64,000 nucleotides of DNA from Ilex aquifolium (Eukaryota > Streptophyta > Magnoliopsida > Aquifoliales > Aquifoliaceae). How positions within the stretch are numbered: the first letter of the stretch is position 1; the number at the start of each line of letters is the position of its first letter. The notes under the pieces were generated by a model, which did not search any database, was not told the origin of the DNA, and saw nothing but the letters and a program-made list of their open reading frames with translations. Shown one piece after another: positions 9,501 to 20,043 of this stretch. The position numbers and the translations under genes are program-made. The DNA lies in assembly GCA_951799425.1 (NCBI GenBank), contig OX637409.1, positions 14,578,960 to 14,642,959 on the forward strand, in the 5' to 3' direction.

Positions 9501-12500
9501 GTCTCAGCAAATGTTGGAGGTTGGATCGCGGACACTCTTGTGAGCAAAGGTTTATCAGTGACCACCGTTCGAAAGGTATCATTAAGTTATATTCTTTTAT
9601 AGATATCCTAGTTCAAACACTAGTGGATTCACTATGTTGTTAATACTAATATGTTGTTTGCCAGAGGCAATATTTGCAAGCAGCTTTTTTCCCCAAGATA
9701 AGAATCATATGATTGGATATTGTAGAGTTTTGCTTTTACTCATTGGATAAGATCTTGAATTCGGTATTCAAATAGCACAGTACTATTTCTTGGCTGCCCC
9801 TGCTAAAATTCTGAGTACGCATTGTCTTTGGTACTGTTGGACTTACCAATAATACTGGTCATTTAAGTTAATGGTGTTCTTAATACTGCTTTAAATTTCT
9901 CTGGCACATATCGTAACGAGAAGGATGGAACTAAGTTTTTATCTCACAATTTTGTCACTCAAGCGTTGAAACTACTGTTATGTATTGTTCTGTAATCTTC
10001 TTTGCAGATAATGCAGACAATTGGATTTCTTGGCCCTGCTTTCTTCCTTACTCAATTGAGCCATGTTGATTCACCTGCCATGGCTGTTTTGTGCATGGCA
10101 TGTAGTCAGGTTTGCTCTTACTACATAAACTAATAGAAAGATGGATATAAGTTCAGCATGAATTTCCATGGTTCTTTTCTTGAGATTTTGCACATTAGAG
10201 CTTAGCTTAGAATTGCAAGGAACTCCTAGAACTCTCTCTCCCCACACACAGATTCTTTATTCCATTCTATGGAAATCAGTGTCATATTTTTATACCAAAG
10301 CCCTGCCCCCCCCCCCCCCCCCCCCCAAAAAAAATAAAAATAAAAACTAAAAAAGATAAAAAAAAAATATTAGCACACTTCATTGTTGACGAGGGGCACC
10401 AGAAATCAAACTGTCAGACTCTGAAACATGATTTAGTTTTCTAGCCAATTTGTGGGCAAGATATATGTGCCATCTTCCTAAGCTTTTGGCATTTTACTGG
10501 TTGCATGGTCTTGTTGCCTTTTTTTTTTTACACATTTTTTACACTTCATTCTAAAGGATTCTCTGTACCCGTGGCTGCTGCAAAGTTTGTTTATTTACTT
10601 CCTATATATTTGATAGGTATACTGAAATTACATCACAGTGGAAAATTCCCTTTTGTTAGCTAGTTGAACATTTATGTTTTGTCGAAATTCAATTATAGCA
10701 TCATGCAAATATTCAGAGCCGAGTTGTCAAGAAGTTGGGAAGAAATTCCAATTTTATTTGTCGTTATATTTATTCCCATTTACATTGATCACTATCTACT
10801 GGCAATCATATGTACTTTGTTCTCCTTTTCTAAAACAGGGCACTGATGCATTTTCGCAGTCTGGTTTGTATTCGAACCATCAAGATATTGGTCCTCGATA
10901 CTCTGTGAGTACTTATTGCATCAGGATCATTAATGTCCACATAGTGTTTACTTTTTATTTTTGATGTAATGATTAAAAATATGGACCTTGATTGGTGAGC
11001 ATGCACTTCATCTAGTAATGGTAACTACGGCCCAGAATCAATTTGCCAATAGATGCCCCTGATTATTATTATTTTTTTAATTTTTAGTTTTGTGGCATGA
11101 TGGGTTCTCAGGTAGTGCTAGAACTACCCCATTTTTCTCTTATTTCATCTCTCTTCTTTGCAGGGGGTATTGCTTGGTCTATCAAACACTGCAGGAGTGC
11201 TTGCTGGTGTCTTTGGAACGGCTGCAACTGGTTACATCTTGCAACATGGTTTTCTCTCATCCCTTGTTTTCAAGTTTTCTTCTTTTTCAGAAGGTCCCTT
11301 GTTTTTAAGTTGCAAATTAATATCCTATATTAATATGAATGAGATATTTATGAAGATCTCTTGATAATTGTTCAGTGCCTGTTTGTGATCCTTCGATTAG
11401 TTTCTAGTTCACACCTATGTAGATTTGGTGAAACTCGAGATTGTGTGAACTTCAGTATGCTTAATCTTCATTGCAATTATTCTGTAATTTCCCTTACATA
11501 GTTGTGCAAAAATCAGATATGGTCCTTGCATGCCCGATTTGGCTTCATATTTGGCCAATTCAAAGCCTAGTTGTGGCTGGGCATGGACAGTGTGGGGGTC
11601 CAAATTCTAGGCCTTTGACTTCAGGTTGGCCTATGGTGCATGTTTACATTCACATCTTAGATTTGAACTATGTAGGTATATATTATTCAGAAGTCACACT
11701 GTTGTGTTTAACTTTGTGAAACCTAGTATTCCAGAAAGTCAAGACTCAAGCCCTCAGTACAGTGAACACTTCGGGTTAGCTACTTGGTGAGTGGGTCCAG
11801 AGGAATGTTAGAAACAGGTGTTTTGACCATGGTGTTGACTATTATAGTGCTGTGTCTACTGACGGGTGGTTCTTAACCCTTTGGTGCCTGGTATCATCAA
11901 TATAGGCAGGGCCGGCCCTATAGTATTAAAAAAAAAGCATGGGCTTTAGGCCCCAAATTTTTAGAAGGCCCCATAATTGTAGATACATAACTAGTCCACA
12001 TAAAAAATTTAAATCCATGAAAATTTTAAGCCTTATAAAAAGGCCCCAAGAAATTTAAGCCCAATCAAAAATTTATAATTTCAATAATTTGGGCTTACAA
12101 TTCAATCCATAATATTAGAAACTCAAAAATCAAAAATTTTAAAAATAAATAAATAAAATCTCTCCCTCTCTTAAAAACAAAAACAAAGTATCACATCCTC
12201 CTCTTTCACTTAAAAAAAATTAAAAATATTTTTTTTAAAAAATAATACTAAAAATAAAAAAGCCTCATTTATATTATCGTTTTAGGCCTCAATTTACCTT
12301 GAGCCACCCCTGAATATAGGTCATGTGAAATTGTTGAAATAACTTCCCGTTAAGGTGCTCTGACCTTATTACAACCTTATTACAGGGCCTTTGCCCGCTG
12401 TTGACACTAATGTGTTTTTCCTGCCTGACTGGAATGTAAAGCTTCTGTTTGACAAACAATACATTTCCATTTCACAATTCTCAGGTTCGTGGGATGATGT

Positions 12501-12582
12501 CTTCAAGGTTTCGGTCGGCCTTTATTTGGTTGGCACAGTAGTGTGGAATCTCTTTTCGACTGGTGAGAAAATATTGGATTAA
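6083..12582 (+). CDS. PHT4;4: Plastid anion (ascorbate/phosphate) transporter, PHT4;4/ANTR2-like
   Basis: Ten exons join to a 533-residue protein: 6083-6505, 6757-6864, 7312-7467, 7719-7934, 8087-8296, 9438-9575, 10008-10109, 10839-10904, 11164-11248, 12485-12582. All introns begin GT and end AG, and all junctions keep frame. It is an MFS transporter of the SLC17/PHT4 family. Residues 1 to ~100 are Ser/Arg-rich, like a chloroplast transit peptide. TM1 follows WWEQFPKR (about 116-138). Exons 1-2 make the family signature [15 protein letters not shown]. Later motifs are [35 protein letters not shown] and [16 protein letters not shown], and the C-terminus is [11 protein letters not shown]. Arabidopsis PHT4;4 (541 aa) is the closest relative I recall and moves ascorbate into chloroplasts across the envelope. 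The ATG at 6083 is the first in frame; an upstream GTG at 6062 also reads through. Two hAT MITEs lie in its introns. Confidence 0.93.
8949..9301. mobile_element. hAT-type MITE in intron 5 of the PHT4;4-like gene
   Basis: The 353-bp element is flanked by the 8-bp direct repeat CATACAAT (8941-8948 and 9302-9309). Its terminal inverted repeats are CAAGGATCAAAATTTCGTTT on the left and CAATGATCAAAATATCGTTT on the reverse-complemented right. An 8-bp duplication with CA-starting termini points to the hAT superfamily. The interior is full of TTTCG/CGAAA words and has no transposase. Confidence 0.88.
10306..10326 (+). repeat. Poly(C) run of 21 in intron 7
   Basis: An uninterrupted run of 21 C is followed directly by an A-rich stretch. 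Long C/G homopolymers are rare in plant introns and can form i-motif or G-quadruplex structures. Exact length may be affected by sequencing error. Confidence 0.9.
11907..12312. mobile_element. hAT-type MITE in intron 9 of the PHT4;4-like gene
   Basis: The 406-bp element is bounded by the perfect 8-bp duplication AATATAGG (11899-11906 and 12313-12320). It begins CAGGGCCGGCCCTA and its reverse complement begins CAGGGGTGGCTCAA, giving short imperfect inverted ends of the hAT type. The inside is AT-rich with GGGCTTTAGGCCCC-like words and has no ORF. The intron's last exon starts 172 bp downstream, and splice sites are unaffected. Confidence 0.88.
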
Positions 12583-13785
12583 ATCTCTTGTAAACCGCTC
12601 ACAAGGATGTCGCAACTTATGCCCCCGCACACTCTTGAGCTACAATAGAAGAGTGCCACTGAAGAATGGATAGAAGCAAAAGATTCAGTTGGGAAAAAGG
12701 GCAGGCTCTTTTGCTAAATTTTCGGGATTAAAGAACATTTGCAAATTTTTTGACATCAAACAAAGAGCTCTCTGGGAATGCAAGGGCGCTATCCCCTTGA
12801 ATTTGTTGAAGATGACCTGCTCTTCTGTGCCATCCCAATGGAGGGAGAGTAGAGAAGTGCAAAAAATGAGACAGCTTGTACATGTTACTGTAGCATACCA
12901 ACACAAAATTTTGCAATTATTGATGAAGCCTATTGTTCTATTTCATGCCAACTATCATTTTTGTTTTATAATCTTTTGCTCCTGACGGCACCAAGAATCA
13001 ATTCAGGTTGGACTACCTGGTTGCCAATAAACGGGCCAGGATGGATTTCGGGCCGGTTGGTTGGTTGGTTGTAAACTGTCTACGGGCTAGGCTGGTTTGC
13101 ATTCCAGATTTTGTTATGGCTCATGGCCTGTTCTTTGGGGCAGTCCTAATGGACTTTGAGTGGATTGCAATCAGCTTAACCCTACTGGGTATACTTTTGC
13201 TAAAACTTACTATACTTTGAATTTTATTTGATCAATAAGCTGAATGGTGGGCCAGTCTATGAGGCCTGATTAGCGGGTCATAAATGAGCTAATCTGTCGG
13301 GCCTAACGGGTAAAAGTTACAGCCCCGGTGTCAATCTGTCCACGGAATGTCACTTGATGGACTGAGACTAAATCATGACTTGATTGCCCACTGGACCAAC
13401 GGGCTGATCCAAGGACTGGGCCACATACGAGAGATGTTAGGATTGTTCATTTACCTAATTTGGAGATTTAATCTTGGGACTTAATTTAATACAATCATTA
13501 GATCCGTAGTGAGTTCTATCTAATATTAGAATTTACAATTAATTTAATAATTACACTGAAATCACTTCATTAGATCCTCAATTAAGTCCTATAACATTAC
13601 TCGTAAAATAAAATTGTGTGCAAGTTCTTGCTGATTCGGCCATTTAAATGGACGATTGACTCCTACAACTTGTTGGTTAGTCTGTTACCACGTGTCAAAT
13701 TTGTAGCCGTATATGCCGAGGGTGAGCTTTTTTGCTCATTTTTACTTGTGGAAAAATTGTAAATAAAAAAATGAGAAATAAAATA
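12583..13785. other. 3' flank of the PHT4;4-like gene and intergenic DNA
   Basis: The first ~400 bp after the stop are likely 3' UTR (no clear canonical AATAAA near the end). 13010-13440 is GC-richer, with repeated GGGCC/CGGGCC words and a triple GGTT run, and looks like an old dispersed repeat, but no termini were found. The remainder is AT-rich. Confidence 0.4.
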
Positions 13786-13794
13786 AAAAAGAAA

Positions 13795-14102
13795 GTGAAA
13801 ATTGGAAGTGAGTCCCCCTAAATGTACTTGTTTGGAGATGAGTCCGGCAAGGAAACTTATAAGAGGTTAAGTCCATGTTTAAAATTATATGTAATGACTT
13901 AAGTCCACTTTTTTTTTTTATCTCAAAAATACCCTTCTTTGAAAGGAAGTTAAATTAATTTCCTATTTTGGAAATTGTTATCCCTTAATTCAAGGTCAAT
14001 TAAAATATGCCAATAAAATCTCCATCATAAATTTAAAATTCAAACTCAAAGATCTCTCTCTCTTTCTCTCTCTCTATATATATATATATATCAAATTCAA
14101 AG

Positions 14103-14133
<31 letters not shown>

Positions 14134-14178
14134 AAATCTCCATCATAAATTTAAAATTCAAATTCAAAACTCTCTCTC

Positions 14179-14261
<83 letters not shown>

Positions 14262-14270
14262 AATTCAAAA

Positions 14271-14344
<74 letters not shown>

Positions 14345-15084
14345 AATTCATGTTACTATTTTTTTTATTATGTTACTGTTCATGTTACTACTTTTGTTGA
14401 GTATGTTACTGTTCATGTTCCTATTATTTTGAGCATGTTACTGTTTTTGTTGAGCATGTTACTACTATTATTTTACTAAATATTAATATTCAATGTTACT
14501 ATTTGTTTTGTTTTTGAATATTACTATTTTTTGTATTTGAATAGTACTATTTTTTGCGTTTGAATTTGAGAGAAATAATTATTGTTAAGTATGTTACAAT
14601 TTTTGTTGAACATGTTACTGTTGTTATTTTTTAAAAATATTAATATTGAATGTTTCAATTTTTTTTTTTTAATGTTTAAATGTTACTATTTTTTTGTGTT
14701 TAAATGTATTATTTTTTGTATCCAAATCATAACTTTTTTTGTATTTGAATGTTACTATTTTTTATTTTTAATGTTACTATATATATATATATATATGCAC
14801 CTAACCTATATATGGATATAAATAGATAAGAGAGAGGCAAAATTTTAATGTTAGTCAAACTCTTAACCTATATATGGATATAGATAGATATGAGAGAGAA
14901 AAGATTTTAATGTTAGTCAAACTCCTAAGATTTAGGAGTTTTTAATTTTTAGTTTTATTTCACTTCTAAAGGGAAGGGATAATATGGTAAAATTGACAAA
15001 AAACGGACTTCATAACAAATAAGTTTCCTTGACGGACTTAAGTCCAAACAAGTCTATATAGGGGGACCGGCCTCCAAATTTCCC
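13795..15084. mobile_element. Non-autonomous Mutator-type element filled with microsatellites
   Basis: The 1290-bp element lies between perfect 9-bp direct repeats AAAAAGAAA (13786-13794 and 15085-15093). The outer ~80 bp on each side are inverted repeats of each other, including GTCCCCCT, ACTTGTTTGGA and CAAGGAAACTTAT. Long terminal inverted repeats with 9-bp target duplications identify Mutator-like elements. The interior has no transposase. It is made of CT/TA microsatellite blocks, T-rich 'ATGTTACTATTTTT' iterations and a short tandem duplication (about 14804-14930). Confidence 0.85.
14052..14342 (+). repeat. Compound (CT)n(TA)n microsatellite array
   Basis: Four blocks of (CT)n followed by (TA)n are separated by near-copies of the linker ATCAAATTCAAA; a longer linker (AAATCTCCATCATAAATTTA) also occurs twice. 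The pattern suggests that microsatellite plus linker was duplicated as a unit. The TA runs reach about 50 bp. It lies inside the Mutator-type element. Confidence 0.9.
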
Positions 15085-15310
15085 AAAAAGAAATGAGAGA
15101 GGATAAGCCACTTGTGGAGTGCTGGCGATACAAACACGTCCATGTAATTCTCTTCACAATCTTTAGGCCCATCCAAACGATTCATAATACTCAATAGGAT
15201 TAGGGAGTACCAGAAGGATATATTATGCCCACCCATTTTGCTTCCCCTCCTCTTTCTATTCTTTCCCCAGTAAAACTTCACTGTGAGAGACACAGAAGAA
15301 ACTAGCAGAG

Positions 15311-15431
15311 ATGGCTTCTCCAGAAGGTAGAGGAAAAGAGTGGTGGAACCACCATTCGTAAGAACTCCGTGGCGGTTCCACCCAAAAAGAAGCCCGGCGG
15401 CTTCGGAGGCCTCTTCGCCAAAAGCGAATGA
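15311..15431 (+). pseudogene. Possible ~40-codon small gene broken by a frameshift
   Basis: ATG at 15311 opens MASPEGRGK, and that frame soon hits a stop (TAA, 15359-15361). One base over, the reading continues with basic and Gly-rich residues (SGGTTIRKNSVAVPPKKKPG, then FGGLF) to TGA at 15429-15431. The total of 121 nt is one more than a multiple of three, as expected from a single-base insertion near the AAAA run. An A/G-rich leader precedes the ATG. The local GC content is well above that of the flanks. I do not recognise the family firmly, and it could be chance or a splice variant. Confidence 0.3.
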
Positions 15432-16262
15432 ATGAATGAATGACCTTCCTTCCTTCCGTTCATTTTTCTATCCTATTCAATCCCCGATAGTTCTCAAATA
15501 CTAAGACTTTGTTTCCATATGTTCAATTGGATTATGAATTTTCTCAATTTAGTTCAGAATGTGAGCTGTGAATTGCACTGCTGTCTAAATAACAAAAAAT
15601 ACTATGAACTCCCATACATTGGACTTCTTAAGGTAGATGTTTTAGAATTGTGCTGGGTGGTTTGTTCTTATAACACTTTCATGTGAAACAGTTTCAAATA
15701 CATTGCAATAAAGAACCCCCCGTGACAGGAGGCTCATTATTTGGTACAAGTTCCTGTGTATGGACTATAATTAACAGTACTGATGGCTTCGTTTGCGCTA
15801 AGGGGGAGTGGCTTAAAGAATCTCTAATCCAGTCTTATCCAATATTCGGATATAAAAATCCTTCCAGACTGCAAATAGTATTGTGTAAAGATCCTATTCC
15901 CATGAAGTTTTTATTCTACTTTTTTTGTACTATTGAGTCAATTATAATTCCGAGGTATCACAATTCTTCCTCGTTTATCCATAGAGAATCGTGTGGACTT
16001 GACATTGGTATACCAATTGCCCAAAGTGCTCATTTGTGCATCGGATTGCTTCTCTATTGTATACTCAAGTTCAAATTAAGTGGGCTGAAATCAACTCTAC
16101 AATCATGGTGGTTTTGGGGGACAACGTTGCCAAAATTCAGACCCACCCACCCACTCATCATTAAAATGCTAGCAAATAAACAAAGTAAAAGCTCCACTTT
16201 TCTTATATTCCTAATTCAAATTAAAAATTGGATTAATGAACTTCTAAAATCCAACAAAGGCT
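15432..16262. other. Intergenic DNA and likely 3' flank of the minus-strand gene
   Basis: GAAT and TTCC tetranucleotide repeats occur near 15426-15455. The rest is ordinary AT-rich sequence. A long plus-strand frame without ATG start runs through much of it but shows no recognisable domain. Confidence 0.5.
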
Positions 16263-17129
16263 TCAATCATAGTCAAAAAACTTACTGGAACCCCCACCAT
16301 GTCTCTTGCCATGCTTCTTATCTCTCTCTCTCTCTTTCCCTTTGCCTTTTCCCACAAACTTACCACCCTTCTTCTCACTGTCATCAATCAATCTTCCACC
16401 ACTATCATCCACCGAGCTCATACTTTTTCCAGAACTCCCACCATGTTTCTTAACTTGCTTCTTCTCTTTCTCTTTCTCCTTGCTCTTTCCCTCTCTTCCC
16501 TCTCCCGAAGCTTTGCCACCCCACTTCTGCCTGTTCTTCCCACTCTTCTTGCTCTCACCACCCTGCTTTTTAATATTGCTGGTTGCATAATGCTCTGAGG
16601 TCGTTGGAGTCGGATCGTGAACGTCCGGTGCCCATGTCACACTCCGGGTCCCGGATGGTTTACCCTGTTTCTCTCTGCTACCTTTCATGGCAGATTTGAG
16701 CTCAAAATCAGGAGGCAAAGATGAAGGTGTGTGGAGAGGACCATCTTTGTAATAGCCCATCTGCTTCACAATTTCGTCAGTTATGTCCTCTTCATCTTCT
16801 TCATCAAGCTCATCCTCCTCTTCTGCATGATGCTGTTCTCTCTCCTTGTTCCGAGTATTCTTCATAACTTTATACCCACTCTGTGCCAGGATTGCGGCAG
16901 TTAAATCTTCTTCTTCTTCCTCCTCCTCCTCATCCTCGTCATCGTCATCATCATCATCATCATCTTCTTCATGAGACTCTTGAGGTTTATCTTCCTTCTC
17001 TACTTTTCGATTATCATTCTTGTTCTTGTAATCTTGAATTTGTAGACACTGACTCAGACCCTCCTCGAGACCATTCGCAGAAACCTCTCCTGTGATGCAA
17101 CTCCCAGAGGTAAATTGCGATGGATCCAT
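16263..17129 (-). CDS. Unnamed plant protein with acidic tracts, a conserved core and a Lys-rich tail
   Basis: The 288-residue CDS lies in one exon from ATG at 17129 (MDPSQFTSG) to TGA at 16263. An upstream ORF extension is discarded because CCCAG at about 17213-17217 looks like the acceptor of a 5'-UTR intron. Residues 53-75 are almost pure Asp/Glu. A second acidic tract is at 103-117. The best-looking conserved part is 145-172: KSAMKGSREKQG followed by SVTWAPDV, which I recall from uncharacterised plant nuclear-type proteins; the SVTW core resembles a PP1-docking V-x-W/F motif. Residues 187-283 are Lys/Gly/His-rich with repeated KKHG and GGSSGK words. A nuclear, nucleic-acid- or chromatin-associated role is only inference from composition. 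Confidence 0.75.
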   Translation of the reverse strand: MDPSQFTSGSCITGEVSANGLEEGLSQCLQIQDYKNKNDNRKVEKEDKPQESHEEDDDDDDDDDEDEEEEEEEEDLTAAILAQSGYKVMKNTRNKEREQHHAEEEDELDEEDEEDITDEIVKQMGYYKDGPLHTPSSLPPDFELKSAMKGSREKQGKPSGTRSVTWAPDVHDPTPTTSEHYATSNIKKQGGESKKSGKNRQKWGGKASGEGREGKSKEKEKEKKQVKKHGGSSGKSMSSVDDSGGRLIDDSEKKGGKFVGKGKGKERERDKKHGKRHGGGSSKFFDYD

Positions 17130-17490
17130 TAATGCCTGCTTCGAGTCGTGAGAGCTCTGTATTTCTTCAGAAATCGACAAACCAAGAAGAGAGTGAACGG
17201 TTCTTGATGACAATCTGGGAAAAAGAACAAAAAAAAAAACTTCTCTAATCAGAATCGTATGATCAAATTTCCCAAACAAAGACACTAATCGAGTGTAGCC
17301 CAAGTTCGCAACAATGTTCTTCCTACCTATATAAAAATTAACCGGCACTATGGAGATTGGAGATTATAGATTATAGATTTTCAAGGAATAATGGCTAATT
17401 GAGCTGCTAGAAGCAAATCGAAACGAACAAAAGAGGAGAGAGAAGAAAAACCCTAGAAGCGGAAAATCGATCACCAAAATCCAAACCTTG
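17130..17490 (-). promoter_or_regulatory. 5' leader with probable intron, and promoter, of the acidic/basic protein gene
   Basis: On the minus strand a pyrimidine-rich stretch ending CCCAG at about 17213 looks like an intron acceptor. Upstream, around 17400-17470, the minus strand carries CTAGGGTTTTTC and CT-rich sequence, typical of plant 5' UTRs. The start site cannot be placed. Confidence 0.35.
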
Positions 17491-18257
17491 TAGAAAAAGT
17501 AAAAAAAAATCCTAAAACTTGTAGGAAAAGTAAACAATTCCTTAAACAGCCAGCCCAAACGTAAGGCCATGGACCATAGTTTTGAAGTCCGGCCCGGATA
17601 TCAACTTGGAAAAGAGACCGATTTAAGGAGTGACTGGTTTAACAGTTGAATCATTGATCGGAACAATATGTATTATAATAAAATTTTAAAAATATTATTA
17701 TTAATAATAAATAGACTAAGAAATTATAATACTTATGATAATAACATATTTAATGTATATTAGATCAAACAAAAACCTAAAAATTATCAAACATGTGTCC
17801 AATTTCATCACCAACATAATTGGTTTGAATAGGACTAATCTGCATTGGCTAGTTTCATGAATCAAACATGAATTCAATTTCATCATCTCCATTCTGTATA
17901 GTATATAAATTTCATCACCAACATAATTGAAAAAAAAAATAGCTAATAATTTCAAGATTCATAAAAATTTTGCCTAATCTGCTAAGTTGTTAATCACATA
18001 ACTACTCTTAATTGCATAGTTTAAAATTGATAATATAATCAATGCTGAAATAGGCCAAAATTTATACAATATCAAGTATCAACTACTAAACTCCTCCCTA
18101 AATTGCTCAGAGAGAGAGAGATATGTCCCTGTTGTGTCAAGTGAAAAAAAGTAAATCATTGAGCATACAGAGTCTGAGTGAGTGAAGCAAATCTTCAACG
18201 ATGGTGGTCGAGGGTCACAAGTTGCAGAAGGAGATCTTTGTGTAGTTCTACTTCAAT

Positions 18258-18288
<31 letters not shown>

Positions 18289-20030
18289 GAGAGATGATTG
18301 AGTGATTGAGGCTCAGACCTGAGCTTCGGACATCGAGGACGAGTGCAGCTCCTTTGCTGTTGATCAAAATGACATTCTATTTAACAAAGTGATGTCATTT
18401 TAGTTCAAAATGATGTTGTTTTAATCAACAACACCTCTGATGTTAGAAAATTAATAACAAAGGATCCTCAACCATACATAACACACAAAATGTGAGACAT
18501 GAGCATGCATAACATTGCATTTTATAAATATTGAGGTTAAAATTGTAATTTGCTAATATTAAACGTTAAAATAAAGGAATAAGGGGGAAGTTAGTGTAGT
18601 TATGGAAAAAGTGGAGAGACGGGAGGACACCTGACTTTGCAGGGAGAACTCCAGTTCGGTGCATGAGGAGCATATAAGGGGATCTTTGGTTCAACCGGTT
18701 GAGAGAAAAGAATTTTGGAAGAAAGGTTTGAGTATATGAGTTTTGAAAATATATTGTAAATTCTTCTGTTCTTGAGTTGTGAGTGATTTCTTCTTTGTGG
18801 GTAGCATAGTCTATGCTTGTGCATAAGGAATTGAGTGGTGATTGTGTATTGAAGAGTTGAAGAACTCAAAAGTTCTTGGAAGAGGATTCAGAGGAGTTCT
18901 ATGGATATCGAGTCGCAACGACAGTAAGTGAATTCTTTCAAATTGATGTTTTTTTCCACTCGTAATGCATCTTTGTGGTTGATTAACCTAAATAGTGCGG
19001 TAATGAATCAGAATTTAAGGTTAAATGTGTGTGTAAAGTAGGTTAAAATGGTTGATTTATAGAGTATTATGATTAATGTTTAATTTATCTATTTTGTAGG
19101 GTTTCAAGGATAATTAAGGAAGTTCAAAGGGATAAAAGTGCAGAAGCTAAACAAGAGAAGGGATGCAAGCGTAATTAAGAAGTCAACAAGTCAATAAAGC
19201 AGGGTTGCAGAGAATCTCCACTGTTGGTGGTGGTGTCTGGACGGTACCCTAAACTGCCTTACCTCTCCTCTTCTCCTATTGGTCCAAAAAAGCAACAGAA
19301 TTATCTAATTTGGTCAGCCTGGATGTCTGCTGCCCTATTCAGTCAGTTTTAAAGGGACGTTTTCCAGAGAAAAAATCTAGAGTCAGAAGAAAGAAAACCT
19401 TGCCCTAAAAACTTTCCAGCTAAGAATTTCTCTACTTCTACAAGATAGACACAAAACTAACAGGGCAATATATTCATCTCCACTATACATATCAAGATTT
19501 TTAAGATAAAAATTATATCCAATAAATTGCAAGAATTAGATGATCATGGTGTACAAAAAATTGAATTCCTAATGACAATACAAGCATGATACTCAAACAT
19601 AGAATAAATTCCATCAATTAGCCAATATGCAAATAAACTCAAGTTTCAATCAACATATCAAAGCTTTCAAAGAATTCAATCAAGATTACTCCATTCAAGA
19701 TAGCTAAAGCAAATTTATTTATTTTTTTATAGTAGGAGCAAAAAGTGGTGTAAACCCTCACCCCTGACTTGAATTATGCATTGTCCTCAATGCAACAGAA
19801 ATAATCATATGCATAGAGAAAAATGAAATAGATAAAGGAACGAGATCACTTGAAAAATAGCTTCATAAAGAAAACTAACTACAAAACCAAAAATAAAAAT
19901 AACTATCAAATAAAATATAAAGAAAACAACTATCTAACTAATATACAACAAGTCATATGGGAAAGAGATCACTCAGCATTGGGATCCTAATAAATAAGAT
20001 TAGTAAGCTCCTCAAATGGAAAACCCTCCA
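17491..20030. other. Intergenic DNA with retroelement debris
   Basis: AATTTCATCACCAACATAAT occurs twice near 17800-17930. A GA microsatellite is at about 18259-18295. 18600-19400 has LTR-like character (GC-richer blocks, TGTAAATTCTTCTGTTC and similar) but no clean boundaries. 19440-20030 is probably the non-coding 3' part of the degenerate Athila element that follows. No host gene was seen. Confidence 0.4.
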
Positions 20031-20043
20031 AGAATGACTTCAA

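Noticed and set aside
12689..12985. 98-residue ORF downstream of PHT4;4
   Set aside because: It lies in the likely 3' UTR, and overlapping frames on the other strand are similar in length; no domain.
15683..16453. 256-codon plus-strand frame
   Set aside because: It lacks an early ATG, shows no domain, and its last third is antisense to the acidic/basic protein gene. A long stop-free run here is probably chance.
16299..16598. Ser/Leu/Phe-rich plus-strand ORFs
   Set aside because: Shadows of the Lys/Glu-rich minus-strand CDS; AAG/GAG codons read backwards as CTT/CTC.
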